64,000 nucleotides of DNA from Halomicrobium zhouii (GCF_900114435.1 NZ_FOZK01000001.1:806001-870000), one strand, 5' to 3'. Numbered from the stretch's first letter, positions 25,049 to 33,631 are shown. Translations and numbers: made by a program. The notes: generated by a model not told the origin, from the letters alone.

Positions 25049-26125
25049 ATGAGTACGCCCAGTCCCGAAGTCTACGAGCAGGGCAAGGGCATGGACGCCC
25101 ACAACCAGGCGATGCGGGAGTTCCGCTCGCGCAACGACGCGTCCTACGACCCCCGCGAGCCCACGCGCGTCTGGCTGGACGAGGACAACACGCCCGACGG
25201 CGTCTACCAGAGCCTGACGATCATCCTCAACACCGGCGGTTGCCGGTGGGCCCGCGCCGGCGGCTGCACGATGTGTGGTTACGTCGCCGAGAGCGTCGAG
25301 GGCGGTAGCGTCGCTCACGAGGACCTGATGGCCCAGGTCCGGCACTGCCTCGACCACGAAGCGGAGAACGCCGACGAGCAGGCCGGCCTCATCAAGATCT
25401 ACACCTCCGGGAGCTTCCTCGACGAGCGCGAGGTGCCCGCCGAGACCCGGAAAGCGATCGCCGAGACGTTCGCTGACAGGGATCGAATCGTCGTCGAGTC
25501 GCTCCCCGACTTCGTCTCCGAGGAGAAGGTCGCCGACTTCGTGGACAACGGCCTCGAAACCGACGTCGCCGTCGGCCTGGAGACCGCCACCGACAGAGTT
25601 CGCCGGGACTGCGTGAACAAGTACTTCGAGTTCGCGGACTTCGAGGACGCGGCCGCGGCCGCCCAGCGCGCCGGCGGCGGCGTGAAGGCCTACCTCCTGA
25701 TGAAGCCGCCCTTCCTCAGCGAGTCCGAAGCCGTCGAAGACATGAAGCGGTCCGTCCGCCGCTGTGCCGACGTCGAGGGGTGCCACACCGTCTCGATGAA
25801 CCCCTGCAACGTCCAGAACTACACGATGGTCGCCGAACTCTATCACGACGGCGGCTACCGCCCGCCGTGGCTCTGGTCGGTCTGTGACGTGCTGGAGTCG
25901 ACGGCCGACGCCGACGTCATCGTCGTCTCGGACCCCGTCGGCCACGGTAGCGACCGCGGCCCGCACAACTGTGGCGACTGCGACGACCGTGCCCAGCGAG
26001 CGATCAAGGACTTCGACCTGCGCCAGGACCCGACCGTCTTCGATCAGGTCGAGTGCGAGTGCGAGCGGACCTGGGAGGTCGTGATGGACCGAGAGACGGG
26101 CTACTCGATGCCACTGGCGCGCTAG
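25049..26125 (+). CDS. Archaeosine synthase radical SAM subunit RaSEA
   Basis: A 358-residue radical SAM protein matching RaSEA, the partner of ArcS that cleaves the preQ0-lysine adduct on tRNA to form archaeosine. The cluster Cys are 65, 73 and 76 in 'GGCRWARAGGCTMCGY', a Cx7Cx2C spacing unlike the common CxxxCxxC. The barrel continues with 'GLIKIYTSGSFLDEREVP', 'DVAVGLETATDRVRRDCVNK' and 'AYLLMKPPFLSESEAVEDM', all characteristic of the family. A Cys-rich C-terminus ('HNCGDCDD', 'ECECER') may bind a second metal. The gene is not adjacent to arcS but lies 4.5 kb away on the same strand. Confidence 0.9.
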   Translation: MSTPSPEVYEQGKGMDAHNQAMREFRSRNDASYDPREPTRVWLDEDNTPDGVYQSLTIILNTGGCRWARAGGCTMCGYVAESVEGGSVAHEDLMAQVRHCLDHEAENADEQAGLIKIYTSGSFLDEREVPAETRKAIAETFADRDRIVVESLPDFVSEEKVADFVDNGLETDVAVGLETATDRVRRDCVNKYFEFADFEDAAAAAQRAGGGVKAYLLMKPPFLSESEAVEDMKRSVRRCADVEGCHTVSMNPCNVQNYTMVAELYHDGGYRPPWLWSVCDVLESTADADVIVVSDPVGHGSDRGPHNCGDCDDRAQRAIKDFDLRQDPTVFDQVECECERTWEVVMDRETGYSMPLAR

Positions 26126-26387
26126 AAGGGGGCCGAACGCGATCTGAACTGGTGAGGGCAGTTTCACGCCGAGCGGGACAGATCGACGACGCTAGAGACG
26201 ATGCGTTCGCTGTACTTTCACGGTCTCCAGGCAGAAGTGACTGTCTCGGACGTACGACTCTCGACTGTTCGGTTTCGCTCTTTCGAGAAACAGGGTGACT
26301 CACGGACGGCAGGGTGCCGTCGACGCCACGGTAAGGGGTGTGGGTGTGGGTGTGGGGATGTGGCGGTGAGATCGCCTGCGGGATGGC

Positions 26388-26585
26388 CTACGCGTTGTTC
26401 ATGCGGGTGCTGGTGGTCGTACCGCAGACCATGCACTCGCTCACCCGATACGGTTCGCGGGAGAATTCCGCGTTCTCGGGCTGGGCACTCTCGGTCAGTA
26501 TCTCGACGGAGACGTCGTGTGGCGTCGTCCGCTCACAGTTGGAACACGGCTCCGTCATGTCCGGTGCGCTGTTTGTCGCTGCCAT
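26388..26585 (-). CDS. Small zinc-finger protein (two CxxC pairs)
   Basis: A 65-residue protein with 'PCSNCERTTPHDVSV' and 'SECMVCGTTTSTRM', two CxxC knuckles about 35 residues apart, enough for one zinc. Small proteins like this are widespread in haloarchaea, where several zinc-finger microproteins affect stress or biofilm phenotypes. Between the knuckles the chain is acidic. The ATG at 26585 follows an AT-rich tagcataaaaa (26603-26613) promoter-like stretch. Function unknown. Confidence 0.72.
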   Translation of the reverse strand: MAATNSAPDMTEPCSNCERTTPHDVSVEILTESAQPENAEFSREPYRVSECMVCGTTTSTRMNNA

Positions 26586-26828
26586 CCTGTCCGATTAGAG
26601 GCCAGATAGTAGCATAAAAAGGGGGAACCGTTATGCGCCGTTCAGACGGTTTATCGAGGGACGGGGGCCGATTCTGGCAAACGACTGGTTCAGTGGCGCC
26701 GAGACTGTTCAGGTCGCGTTCTAATCGTCCAGATCTCCAGAGTAGCTGGTGAACGGCCGGTGGGTTTTTATAGGGGGTTGCTGGCCTGACGCCGAAGCCG
26801 TTTAACGGCCCCCGCTGCACCCCCGTGT

Positions 26829-27368
26829 ATGGATCAGGTGTTCGCGCCGTGGCGCATCGAGTGGGTCGAACGTGACGACCCGGACGTCGACGTGGAGTGC
26901 GTCTTCTGTGACCTGCCGGCCCGAGAGGACGACCGGGAGAACCGCGTCGTCGCGCGCAACGACCACGCCTACGTGCTGTTGAACAACTACCCGTACAACC
27001 CGGGCCACGCGATGGTCATCCCGTTCGACCACACTGGCGACTATCGAGACCTGGACGAGACCACGCTGCTCGGCCACGCGCGACTGAAGCAGCGGACCTT
27101 CGACGCACTGGAAGCGGCCCTCGGCCCGGACGCGTTCAACGCGGGGCTCAACCTCGGCGGTGGCGCTGCGGGCGGGTCCATCGACGACCACCTCCACACC
27201 CACGTCGTCCCGCGATGGGAGGGTGACACCAACTTCATGCCCGTCGTCAGCGACACGCAGGTCATCGTCGAGGCCATCGCGGACACCTACGAGCGCCTGC
27301 ACGAGGCCTTCGCCGGGCAGGACGGCGCCGTCGTCGCGGACGAGGACACGGCCGTCGCGTTCGACTGA
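26829..27368 (+). CDS. HIT family hydrolase
   Basis: A 179-residue histidine-triad protein. The catalytic motif is 'IDDHLHTHVVPRW' near residues 115-127 (HxHxH), preceded by 'LNLGGGAAGGS'. An N-terminal 'CVFCDLP' gives a CxxC typical of the Fhit/galactose-1-phosphate uridylyl-like branch, probably for zinc. Related enzymes are Ap4A phosphorylase/hydrolases, acting on dinucleoside polyphosphates or adenylated nucleotides. The ATG lies about 28 nt after tttaac (26799-26804), a likely TATA box. Substrate not determinable. Confidence 0.87.
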   Translation: MDQVFAPWRIEWVERDDPDVDVECVFCDLPAREDDRENRVVARNDHAYVLLNNYPYNPGHAMVIPFDHTGDYRDLDETTLLGHARLKQRTFDALEAALGPDAFNAGLNLGGGAAGGSIDDHLHTHVVPRWEGDTNFMPVVSDTQVIVEAIADTYERLHEAFAGQDGAVVADEDTAVAFD

Positions 27369-27463
27369 TCGCCCGACGGAGCGTTCGAACCGGGCCGATT
27401 TCCAGGATCTGGAAATCACCGGCCGGATCTTTTGGTCACCTGTCCGTCCTCAGCACTGTGCCA

Positions 27464-28321
27464 ATGAGCGACAAATACCCTCCACAGTCGGGTCGGCGGC
27501 GGTTCGTCAAGGGAATGGTCGGCAGCGGCGTCGCCTCCGCGGGCGCCACGGGCGGTAGCGTCGTCGCGGACGTGACCACGAACGAGTCGGGTATCGACGC
27601 CGGGTCGACCCGGTTCGTCGGCATCGCCAACACCGCCGGGCCGGCCCCGCGCGGGATGCCGCTGATCCCGATCGAAATCGACGACGGCGAGGTGAAGGGC
27701 CGGTATCCCGAGACCGTCGAGAAGGAAACGGAGGACGGGAGCACCTACCAGAGCGCCGAGGAGGAACTGGGCGGGCTCACCTACTCCGTCAGGTGGTTCC
27801 AGTTCTGCGGCGTCGAGCGCGCAGCAGGGATCCAGCCGACTGCCGACCAGGACGACTTCCTCCGCGCGGGCGGCACCTACAGCTGGCAGGGGGAACTCGA
27901 CTCCCGCGAGGTACTCCGCGTCGAGCACTTCGACGACTACGAGGAGTGGGGCAACGGCGTCGGGACGGCCGGACTCGGAAAGCCCGCGAAGGCCTACTGG
28001 CGCTCCGAGGGCGAGGACGTGACGGACATCCCGGTCATCGTGATGCGGAGCCCGGAGGTGCCGAAGATGATCGCTGGCGAGGGCAAGTACGCGAACCTCT
28101 CCGAGTCGGTCCGTACGTTCCTCGACGCCGCCACGGCGAACGGATTCGTCGCCTGGCTCGACAAGTGCACTCACTTCTGCTGTGTCCCGTCGTTCAAGGC
28201 CAGCGGGAGCGCGAAGTTCGGCGCCGAGAACAAGGTGTACTGCCAGTGCCACCAGTCGGTGTACGACCCGTTCAGCCCGCGACTGCTCACGTTCGCGGCC
28301 AGGCCCCGGCCCGAGCCCTGA
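27464..28321 (+). CDS. Tat-exported Rieske iron-sulfur protein
   Basis: A 285-residue Rieske protein. Residues 7-30 form a Tat-type signal anchor ('SGRRRFVKGMVGSGVAS'). The 2Fe-2S ligands sit in 'CTHFCCVPS' (CxH) and 'YCQCHQSVYDPF' (CxxH) near residues 230-275. In haloarchaea such proteins pass electrons from menaquinol to a blue copper protein in a bc1-like complex. No cytochrome b gene is adjacent, so it is an orphan. I start at the ATG at 27464 rather than the GTG two codons before; either is possible. Downstream, a cation-efflux gene follows after 120 nt. Confidence 0.85.
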   Translation: MSDKYPPQSGRRRFVKGMVGSGVASAGATGGSVVADVTTNESGIDAGSTRFVGIANTAGPAPRGMPLIPIEIDDGEVKGRYPETVEKETEDGSTYQSAEEELGGLTYSVRWFQFCGVERAAGIQPTADQDDFLRAGGTYSWQGELDSREVLRVEHFDDYEEWGNGVGTAGLGKPAKAYWRSEGEDVTDIPVIVMRSPEVPKMIAGEGKYANLSESVRTFLDAATANGFVAWLDKCTHFCCVPSFKASGSAKFGAENKVYCQCHQSVYDPFSPRLLTFAARPRPEP

Positions 28322-28441
28322 CGGATCGGCGTCGTAGCGGCGGTGTCGAGGTGGCGCTGTCGAGGCTACGCTTCCGAAGCGGCTTCGTCGCGATGGCGCT
28401 GTCGAAGCGGCTTTGTCGGGGGACACGAAACACTCAGTCCC

Positions 28442-29368
28442 ATGTCGCGCCGGGCCGCGCTTCGCCGGGTCGCCCTCGTCATCCTGGCAGCCAACGTCCT
28501 GCTCGTCGTCCTCAAGGGCCTGGTCTGGCAGGCGACCGGCAGCCTCGCCGTCGGGTCCGAGGCGGTCAACAGCCTCGCCGACGCGACCTACAGCCTGGTC
28601 ATCGTCGCGGGCATCTACCTGACGACCCAGCCCCCGGACTTCGAGCACCCCCACGGCCACGAGCGTATCGAGCCCTTCGTCTCGCTGTTCGTCGCCGTCG
28701 GCATCTTCGCCGCGGGCGGCGCCATCGTCTGGCAGGCCGCCCAGTCGCTTTTGAGCGGCGACGTCACCGTCTCACGCGGGCCGGCCGCGGTCGCGGTCCT
28801 GCTGTTCTCGGCCGCGCTGAAGTACGCACTGTACCGCTACTGCCTCTCTATCGGCACCGAACGCAACTCCCCGGCCGTCGTCGCGACGGCCAAGGACAAC
28901 CGCAACGACATCCTGACGGCCGCGGCCGCGCTGGTCGGCGTCGTCGGCGCCTCGGCCGGCTTCCCGGTCCTCGACCCCATCGCCGCCATCGTCGTCGCGG
29001 TCGGCATCGTCTACACCGGCTACGAGGTGGTTCGGGACAACGTCGACTACCTCGTCGGCGCCGCCCCGCCCGAGGACCTCCGGGGCGAGATCATCCAGCG
29101 CGCGCTCGACCACCCCGACGTCGAGGGGGCCCACGACGCCATCGCCCACTACGTCGGCCCGGAGATCGACGTCAGCCTCCACGTCGAGGTCGAGGGCGAC
29201 AAGACGCTGCGGGAGGCCCACGCCATCGAGTCGGCCGTCGTCCAGGCCATCGAAGACCTGCCGGAGGTCGACGACGCGTTCGTCCACGTCGACCCCAAGG
29301 AACTGGGCGAGTGGAAGCGCGACGAGGAGGTCGACCGGTACCTGGTGACCGAGGACGGGGAGGACTGA
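28442..29368 (+). CDS. Cation diffusion facilitator family transporter
   Basis: A 308-residue metal/proton antiporter. Membrane helices cover residues 8-200, with transport-site residues in 'GSEAVNSLADATYS' (helix 2) and 'AKDNRNDILTAAAAL' (helix 5). The helix-5 site reads DNRND rather than HxxxD, so Fe or Mn rather than Zn is plausible. 'HPHGHERIEP' after helix 2 is typical. A cytoplasmic dimerisation domain follows (about 205-295), with 'DVSLHVEVEGDKTLREAHAI'. The ATG at 28442 was chosen; the 120 nt before it contain short direct repeats (about 28344-28428) and no gene. Confidence 0.87.
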   Translation: MSRRAALRRVALVILAANVLLVVLKGLVWQATGSLAVGSEAVNSLADATYSLVIVAGIYLTTQPPDFEHPHGHERIEPFVSLFVAVGIFAAGGAIVWQAAQSLLSGDVTVSRGPAAVAVLLFSAALKYALYRYCLSIGTERNSPAVVATAKDNRNDILTAAAALVGVVGASAGFPVLDPIAAIVVAVGIVYTGYEVVRDNVDYLVGAAPPEDLRGEIIQRALDHPDVEGAHDAIAHYVGPEIDVSLHVEVEGDKTLREAHAIESAVVQAIEDLPEVDDAFVHVDPKELGEWKRDEEVDRYLVTEDGED

Positions 29369-29377
29369 CTCTGGGGA

Positions 29378-29686
29378 CTAGGCGCCGGTAAAGGAGTACA
29401 GCACCGCCAGCAGGCCCGCGATGCTGACGGTGAGCGCCGCGAACTGCGCGGTTGCCGCACCGCCGGCGGCGAGCCCGACGGCTTGCTGGACGAGGAAGGA
29501 GACGGTCGTGAGCAGCAGGATGCCAACCGCGAGGTACAGCATCGGCCGGCTGTCGTTGCGCCGGTAGCCACGGTACCCCTGGTAGGCGACGAACGCGCCG
29601 GCCAGCGCCGTGACCGTCGCGGTGACCGTCGAGAGGCCGACGCCGACGGACTGGAGGGCGACGATCCCGAGCGAGAGCCCGGTCAC
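29378..29686 (-). CDS. Small three-helix membrane protein, DUF7521-like
   Basis: A 102-residue membrane protein with segments 'ATVTALAGAFVAYQGYRGY', 'LYLAVGILLLTTVSFLVQQA' and 'FAALTVSIAGLLAVLYSF'. The middle of the first segment, AYQGYRGYRRN, resembles VKGIQGYSQTG in the neighbouring gene, so the two are paralogues. It starts with GTG at 29686, and both proteins begin MTGL. It is the last gene of a minus-strand set with an HTH regulator. I recall this pairing as common in haloarchaea. Function unknown. Confidence 0.7.
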   Translation of the reverse strand: MTGLSLGIVALQSVGVGLSTVTATVTALAGAFVAYQGYRGYRRNDSRPMLYLAVGILLLTTVSFLVQQAVGLAAGGAATAQFAALTVSIAGLLAVLYSFTGA

Positions 29687-29747
29687 GGCCGGTCGCCTCC
29701 GTGGGTGGCTGTGGATGTGCGGTCGGCGGCAGTGGTTCGGCTCATGG

Positions 29748-30062
29748 TCAGGTATGGTAGATGACGTAGGTGATCAGCGCGAGCCCGAGCAACTGGGTCA
29801 GGTTGGTCAGGACCGTCACCGTCCCGAGGCCCGTCCCGGTCAGCGAGGTGAGGAGGACGTTCAGGAGCAGGGGTGCGCCGCTGAGGAGGAGGATGCCGGC
29901 GGCCAGACCGGGCAGGGCGACGTCGCCCGTCTGGCTGTACCCCTGGATTCCCTTAACGAGGATGACGACGGAGAGGACGACGGACACCAGGATGCCCAGG
30001 AACGTCAGGAGGCTCAGCATCGTGGCGGATCCGGCCGTCGACTGGAGCACGAGCCCGGTCAT
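29748..30062 (-). CDS. Small three-helix membrane protein, DUF7521-like paralogue
   Basis: A 104-residue membrane protein with segments 'LLTFLGILVSVVLSVVILVK', 'LPGLAAGILLLSGAPLLLNV' and 'LTNLTQLLGLALITYVIYH'. It overlaps the stop of the upstream HTH gene by ATGA (30059-30062), so the two are translationally coupled. This arrangement suggests that the membrane protein works with the regulator, possibly by sequestering or signalling to it, which is inference. It is 61 nt upstream of its paralogue. Confidence 0.72.
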   Translation of the reverse strand: MTGLVLQSTAGSATMLSLLTFLGILVSVVLSVVILVKGIQGYSQTGDVALPGLAAGILLLSGAPLLLNVLLTSLTGTGLGTVTVLTNLTQLLGLALITYVIYHT

Positions 30063-30406
30063 TTGAGCCCCTCGAACAGTTCGGTAAAGCGGTCCGCCGC
30101 GTCGCGCTCGCGGCGCTCGATCTCTATCTGGTAGTCCCCGTCGTCCAGTTCGACCTCCAGCCGGGCGAGGCGGGCGCTGAACACTTCGTAGTGGTGGCCC
30201 TCCGGGTCCAGTTGCTGGGCGGCCTCGACCAGGTCCTGCTCGCGGAGGCGGTCGAGCCGTCGGTAGACGGTCGGCGGCGAGGCGTCACACCGCTCGGCCA
30301 GTTCTGAGGCCGACATTGGCTCGATGCTCGTGGCCGCGAGGATGGCCCGGGCGTACTCGTCGTCGAGCAGTTCGACGACCGTCGCCAGCTCGGTTTCCTC
30401 GCTCAT
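30059..30406 (-). CDS. Winged-helix transcriptional regulator, ArsR-like
   Basis: A 115-residue regulator. Residues 8-75 form a winged helix: 'LLDDEYARAILAATSIEPMS' (helix 1), 'SASELAERCDASPPTVYRRL' (turn and recognition helix) and 'GHHYEVFSARLARLEVEL' (wing and strand). The C-terminus is an acidic helix suited to dimerisation. No Cys-based metal site is seen, so metal sensing is unlikely. It is divergent from the MacB-type export operon; the 235-bp gap contains a strong palindrome (30503-30525). It may control that operon, itself, or both. Confidence 0.83.
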   Translation of the reverse strand: MSEETELATVVELLDDEYARAILAATSIEPMSASELAERCDASPPTVYRRLDRLREQDLVEAAQQLDPEGHHYEVFSARLARLEVELDDGDYQIEIERRERDAADRFTELFEGLK

Positions 30407-30502
30407 CGCTCGCGGTTACAGCCGGCGACCCCGAGTCGATGGACGGTCTAGAGACACGATTCACCTGCGAGTGTTCGGCCTGGGTATAAAAAAGCGCGCG
30501 TC

Positions 30503-30525
30503 ACGGTTTCCGGCCCGGAAACTGT
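30503..30525. promoter_or_regulatory. Palindrome in a divergent promoter region
   Basis: GTTTCCGG-C-CCGGAAAC (30506-30522) is a perfect 17-bp palindrome; allowing one mismatch it extends to 30503-30525. It lies next to a bidirectional TATA-like tataaaaaa (30485-30493). For the rightward genes it covers the likely transcription start; for the leftward HTH gene it sits upstream of the TATA box. Confidence 0.6.
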
Positions 30526-30641
30526 GCGAGGCTGGTTTTCTTGTACGGGTGTTTCAGTCAGGACGCAATGACGACGCGACCCCCAGCACTCCGTAGTATC
30601 GCCCTCCCACCGGTCCGGACGCGCCCGCCGGGGGTGATCGT

Positions 30642-31817
30642 ATGAAGCGCGCTGCCACCCTCGCACTCGCCGCGCTCGTCCTCGCGAGTGCCGTGACGGT
30701 CGGCGCGGGTTCCGCGGCCGCAGCGGGTGCGGCGTTCATCAGCGTCGACGTCGAGGCGACGCCGGACCCGGCCCCGCCGGGGAGCGAGGTCACCGTCTCG
30801 ACCACCGTCGAGAGCATGCACGACGACGGCCAGCCCTACAAGCTCCAGCGGGTGGAGCTCCAGGAGACCAGGAACGGCAGCGACGATGCGGTGGACAGCG
30901 AGAACCCCTCGCAGTTCGTCCAGGGCGGCGATTCGGTCACCGTGAACCTCACCGAGGAGTTCGACCAGACCGGTGAGTTCGACCGCTACGTCCACCTCCG
31001 GTTCGTCTCCAGCACCGGCGACGTGGTCGAGATGGTGCGGCCCGTGACCGTCTCTATCGGCCAGTCTCACCCGGCGACGTCGCTGTCGGCCGGGCAGGCC
31101 AGCGCCACCGGGAAGACCGACCTCTCGCTGACGGTGGCGAACGGCCTGCCCAAGGAGGTCCGCGGCGTCACGGTCGAACTCGCGAGCGACGACGTCACGC
31201 TCCTGGAAGAGCGCCACGTCGTCTCGTCGCTCCAGCCCGGGAACGAGGCCGTTGTCGACGTCCCCGTCCGGAACGTCTCGACCGGGACCAAGACCGTCGA
31301 GGCGGAGCTGACCTACCTGACCGCCGACGGCGAGTCCCGTAGCGTGACCCAGACCCTCTCGGCCACCGTCGAGGACCAGGGCCAGCCGGCCGAGATCGAC
31401 GTCACCGGCAAGCACGTGACGCAGGAAGGCGACCAGGTTGTCGTCCGCGGCAGCGCGAGTAACGTCGGCTCGACCAACGCCTCCAGCGTGAAGGTGGCCG
31501 TCCAGGGCGGCGACCGCGTCGCGCCGGCCCAGAACCAGGCGTCGTTCTTCGTCGGCGAGGTCGCCGCGAGCGACTACTCCTCCTTCGAGGTCCACGGCCG
31601 CCTCACCGAGGAGACCAACGAGACCGTCACCATCCCGCTCCAGCTCAGCTACACCGTCGACGGCGACCAGGTGACGCGGACCATCGACGTCGAGTACACG
31701 CCGCGGACGACGCCGGACCAGTCGACCCAGCGCAACTCCGGCCTGCTCGTGCCCGCGCTCGGCGGCCTCGTCGTCGTGGCCGTCGTCGGTGGCCTCGGCT
31801 GGCGGCGGTTCCGGTAG
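30642..31817 (+). CDS. Secreted CARDB-like protein of an ABC export operon
   Basis: A 391-residue cell-surface protein. It has a Sec signal (residues 1-27, '[20 protein letters not shown]'), then about three beta-sandwich units with '[12 protein letters not shown]', '[13 protein letters not shown]' and '[20 protein letters not shown]', a CARDB/adaptor-like pattern of strands. A C-terminal membrane anchor ('[20 protein letters not shown]') ends in RRFR. It precedes the ATPase by 9 nt and so forms an operon with the MacB-type transporter. By analogy to MacA it could be the extracellular partner that presents or receives substrate, but no sequence relation to MacA is seen. Confidence 0.8.
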   Translation: MKRAATLALAALVLASAVTVGAGSAAAAGAAFISVDVEATPDPAPPGSEVTVSTTVESMHDDGQPYKLQRVELQETRNGSDDAVDSENPSQFVQGGDSVTVNLTEEFDQTGEFDRYVHLRFVSSTGDVVEMVRPVTVSIGQSHPATSLSAGQASATGKTDLSLTVANGLPKEVRGVTVELASDDVTLLEERHVVSSLQPGNEAVVDVPVRNVSTGTKTVEAELTYLTADGESRSVTQTLSATVEDQGQPAEIDVTGKHVTQEGDQVVVRGSASNVGSTNASSVKVAVQGGDRVAPAQNQASFFVGEVAASDYSSFEVHGRLTEETNETVTIPLQLSYTVDGDQVTRTIDVEYTPRTTPDQSTQRNSGLLVPALGGLVVVAVVGGLGWRRFR

Positions 31818-31826
31818 GTGGTCACG

Positions 31827-32495
31827 ATGGCTGTGATCAGCGCCGCGAACGCGGTCAAGGAGTACGAGTCCGGGTCGAAGACGCTCCGGGCCCTCAAGGG
31901 CGTCGACGTGTCGGTCGACCCCGGCGAGTTCGTCGCCGTCGTCGGCCCCAGCGGGAGCGGCAAGTCCACGCTGTTGAACCTGCTGGGGATGCTCGACGTC
32001 CCCACCGAAGGGGCCGTGACGGTGGCCGGCGAGCGGCTCTCCGAGCTGTCGAAGCGCGAGCGGACGAACCTCCGGCGTGACACCGTCGGCTTCGTCTTCC
32101 AGAGCTTCTTCCTGATACCGACGCTAACGGCTCGCGACAACGTCACCGTCCCGGGGCTCGTCCACGGCGACCGCTCGGCCCTCCAGGACAGGGCAGAGAC
32201 CCTGCTCGAACGCGTCGGGCTGGGCGACCGGCTGAACCACTACCCCAACGAACTGTCGGGCGGCCAGAAACAGCGCGTCGCCGTCGCCCGCTCGCTCGTC
32301 AACGAGCCCGACATCCTGCTGGCCGACGAGCCGACCGGCAACCTCGACCAGGACACCAGCGACCAGGTGCTCGACGTGTTCGGCCGCATCGCCGCCGAAG
32401 ACGACGTGGCCATCGCCACGGTGACCCACGACCCGCAGGTCACCGAGTACGCAGACCGGGTCGTCGAACTCGTCAACGGGAGGATCGAGTCGTGA
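31827..32495 (+). CDS. ABC transporter ATPase, MacB/LolD type
   Basis: A 222-residue ATPase with Walker A '[15 protein letters not shown]', Q-loop '[13 protein letters not shown]', signature '[17 protein letters not shown]', Walker B '[12 protein letters not shown]' and H-loop 'ATVTHD'. This matches the MacB/LolD group, which drives mechanotransmission rather than classical transport. The ATG at 31827 follows GGTGGT; an in-frame GTG at 31818 would add three residues. Its stop overlaps the permease start (GTGA), so the two are translationally coupled. Confidence 0.93.
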   Translation: MAVISAANAVKEYESGSKTLRALKGVDVSVDPGEFVAVVGPSGSGKSTLLNLLGMLDVPTEGAVTVAGERLSELSKRERTNLRRDTVGFVFQSFFLIPTLTARDNVTVPGLVHGDRSALQDRAETLLERVGLGDRLNHYPNELSGGQKQRVAVARSLVNEPDILLADEPTGNLDQDTSDQVLDVFGRIAAEDDVAIATVTHDPQVTEYADRVVELVNGRIES

Positions 32496-33631
32496 TCGAC
32501 AACTGGCTCGGGCGGCGGTTCCCGATGCTTGCGTTCGCCCGGAACAACCTCTCCCGAGCGCGCGCCCGGACGGCCCTCGCGATGGCCGGCATCACCATCG
32601 GCGTCCTCGCCATCGCGTCGCTGGGCATGGGCGGCGTCGCCTTCCAGCAGTCGATCCTGCAGGGTGCCGACACCGTCACCCAGAGCGTCTGGCTGACGCC
32701 CGGCGAGGACGCGGACTTTGCGGCCTTCGAGGAGCGACACCTCGAGGAAGTCCGGCAGTACGTGGACCATCCCGTGTACACGATGCAACAGGAGAGCGCC
32801 GGCGTCGAGGCGAAGAAGGCCAGTACCGGGGCGACGATATACGGGTTCTCGCACCCGGGCGAGTTCGCGACGGCGGACACCGGGCAGATTCCGGACAACT
32901 GGCGCTCCGGCGCGCTGGTCGGGCCCGATCTGGCGGACAGCCTCGACGTTCAGACGGGCGACAGCGTCGTCGTCGACGGCGAACGGCACCGGATCCTCGC
33001 CGTCCTCGAACCCACCCCGCAGTCGTCGTTCGTCCGGACAGACAACGCCGTCCTGTTGCCACCGTCCCAGTTCGACCGGTCGACCTACGACCTCCTGATG
33101 GTCCGGACGGACAGCCCGAACGAGGCCTTCGAGACCTCGGAGGATCTGGATGGGTCGCTCAATCCGGGACGCGACGAACGCTACGAGGTCAACGACGCCG
33201 AACAGCTGATCGACCAGTTCAACCAGCAGATGGCCACGATCAACACGTTCCTGCTCGCTATCGGTGGCATCTCGCTGGTGGTCGCCTCGGTCAGCATCTT
33301 CAACGTGATGTTGATGTCGGCCATCGAGCGCAAGGAGGAGATCGGCGTCCTCCGCGCGGTCGGGTACCACCGCCTCGACGTCCTGCGACTGATGCTCGCC
33401 GAGGCGATCTTGCTGGGGCTCGGCGGCGCGTTCGTCGGGGTCGTCCTCAGCGTCCTGCTGGGGATGGCCATCAACGCCGAACTGCTGTCGGACCCACTGG
33501 CCTTCACCACCGAGGCCCTCCAGTACGCGGTCATGGGCTTCGTCTTCGGGACGCTGGCGAGCTTCCTCAGCGGGCTCTACCCCGCCTGGAAGGCCGCCAA
33601 CGCCCGCCCAGTCGAGGCGCTCCGGGACTGA
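32492..33631 (+). CDS. ABC transporter permease, MacB/FtsX type
   Basis: A 379-residue permease. Helix 1 ('LAMAGITIGVLAIASLGMGG', about residues 30-50) is followed by a large extracellular MacB-type core (about 55-245) and three C-terminal FtsX helices, starting 'INTFLLAIGGISLVVASVSI' and 'AILLGLGGAFVGVVLSVLLG'. 'SAIERKEEIGVLRAVGY' is the coupling helix seen in FtsX-fold permeases, and the end 'SGLYPAWKAANARPVEALR' is the conserved tail. GTG start at 32492. Together with the ATPase and the surface protein it should export a peptide, lipid or lipoprotein. Confidence 0.92.
   Translation: MIDNWLGRRFPMLAFARNNLSRARARTALAMAGITIGVLAIASLGMGGVAFQQSILQGADTVTQSVWLTPGEDADFAAFEERHLEEVRQYVDHPVYTMQQESAGVEAKKASTGATIYGFSHPGEFATADTGQIPDNWRSGALVGPDLADSLDVQTGDSVVVDGERHRILAVLEPTPQSSFVRTDNAVLLPPSQFDRSTYDLLMVRTDSPNEAFETSEDLDGSLNPGRDERYEVNDAEQLIDQFNQQMATINTFLLAIGGISLVVASVSIFNVMLMSAIERKEEIGVLRAVGYHRLDVLRLMLAEAILLGLGGAFVGVVLSVLLGMAINAELLSDPLAFTTEALQYAVMGFVFGTLASFLSGLYPAWKAANARPVEALRD

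Noticed and set aside
26533-26820. 95-codon minus-strand frame between the zinc-finger and HIT genes
   Set aside because: It runs through promoter-like sequences and overlaps the start of the zinc-finger gene; no domain or bias.
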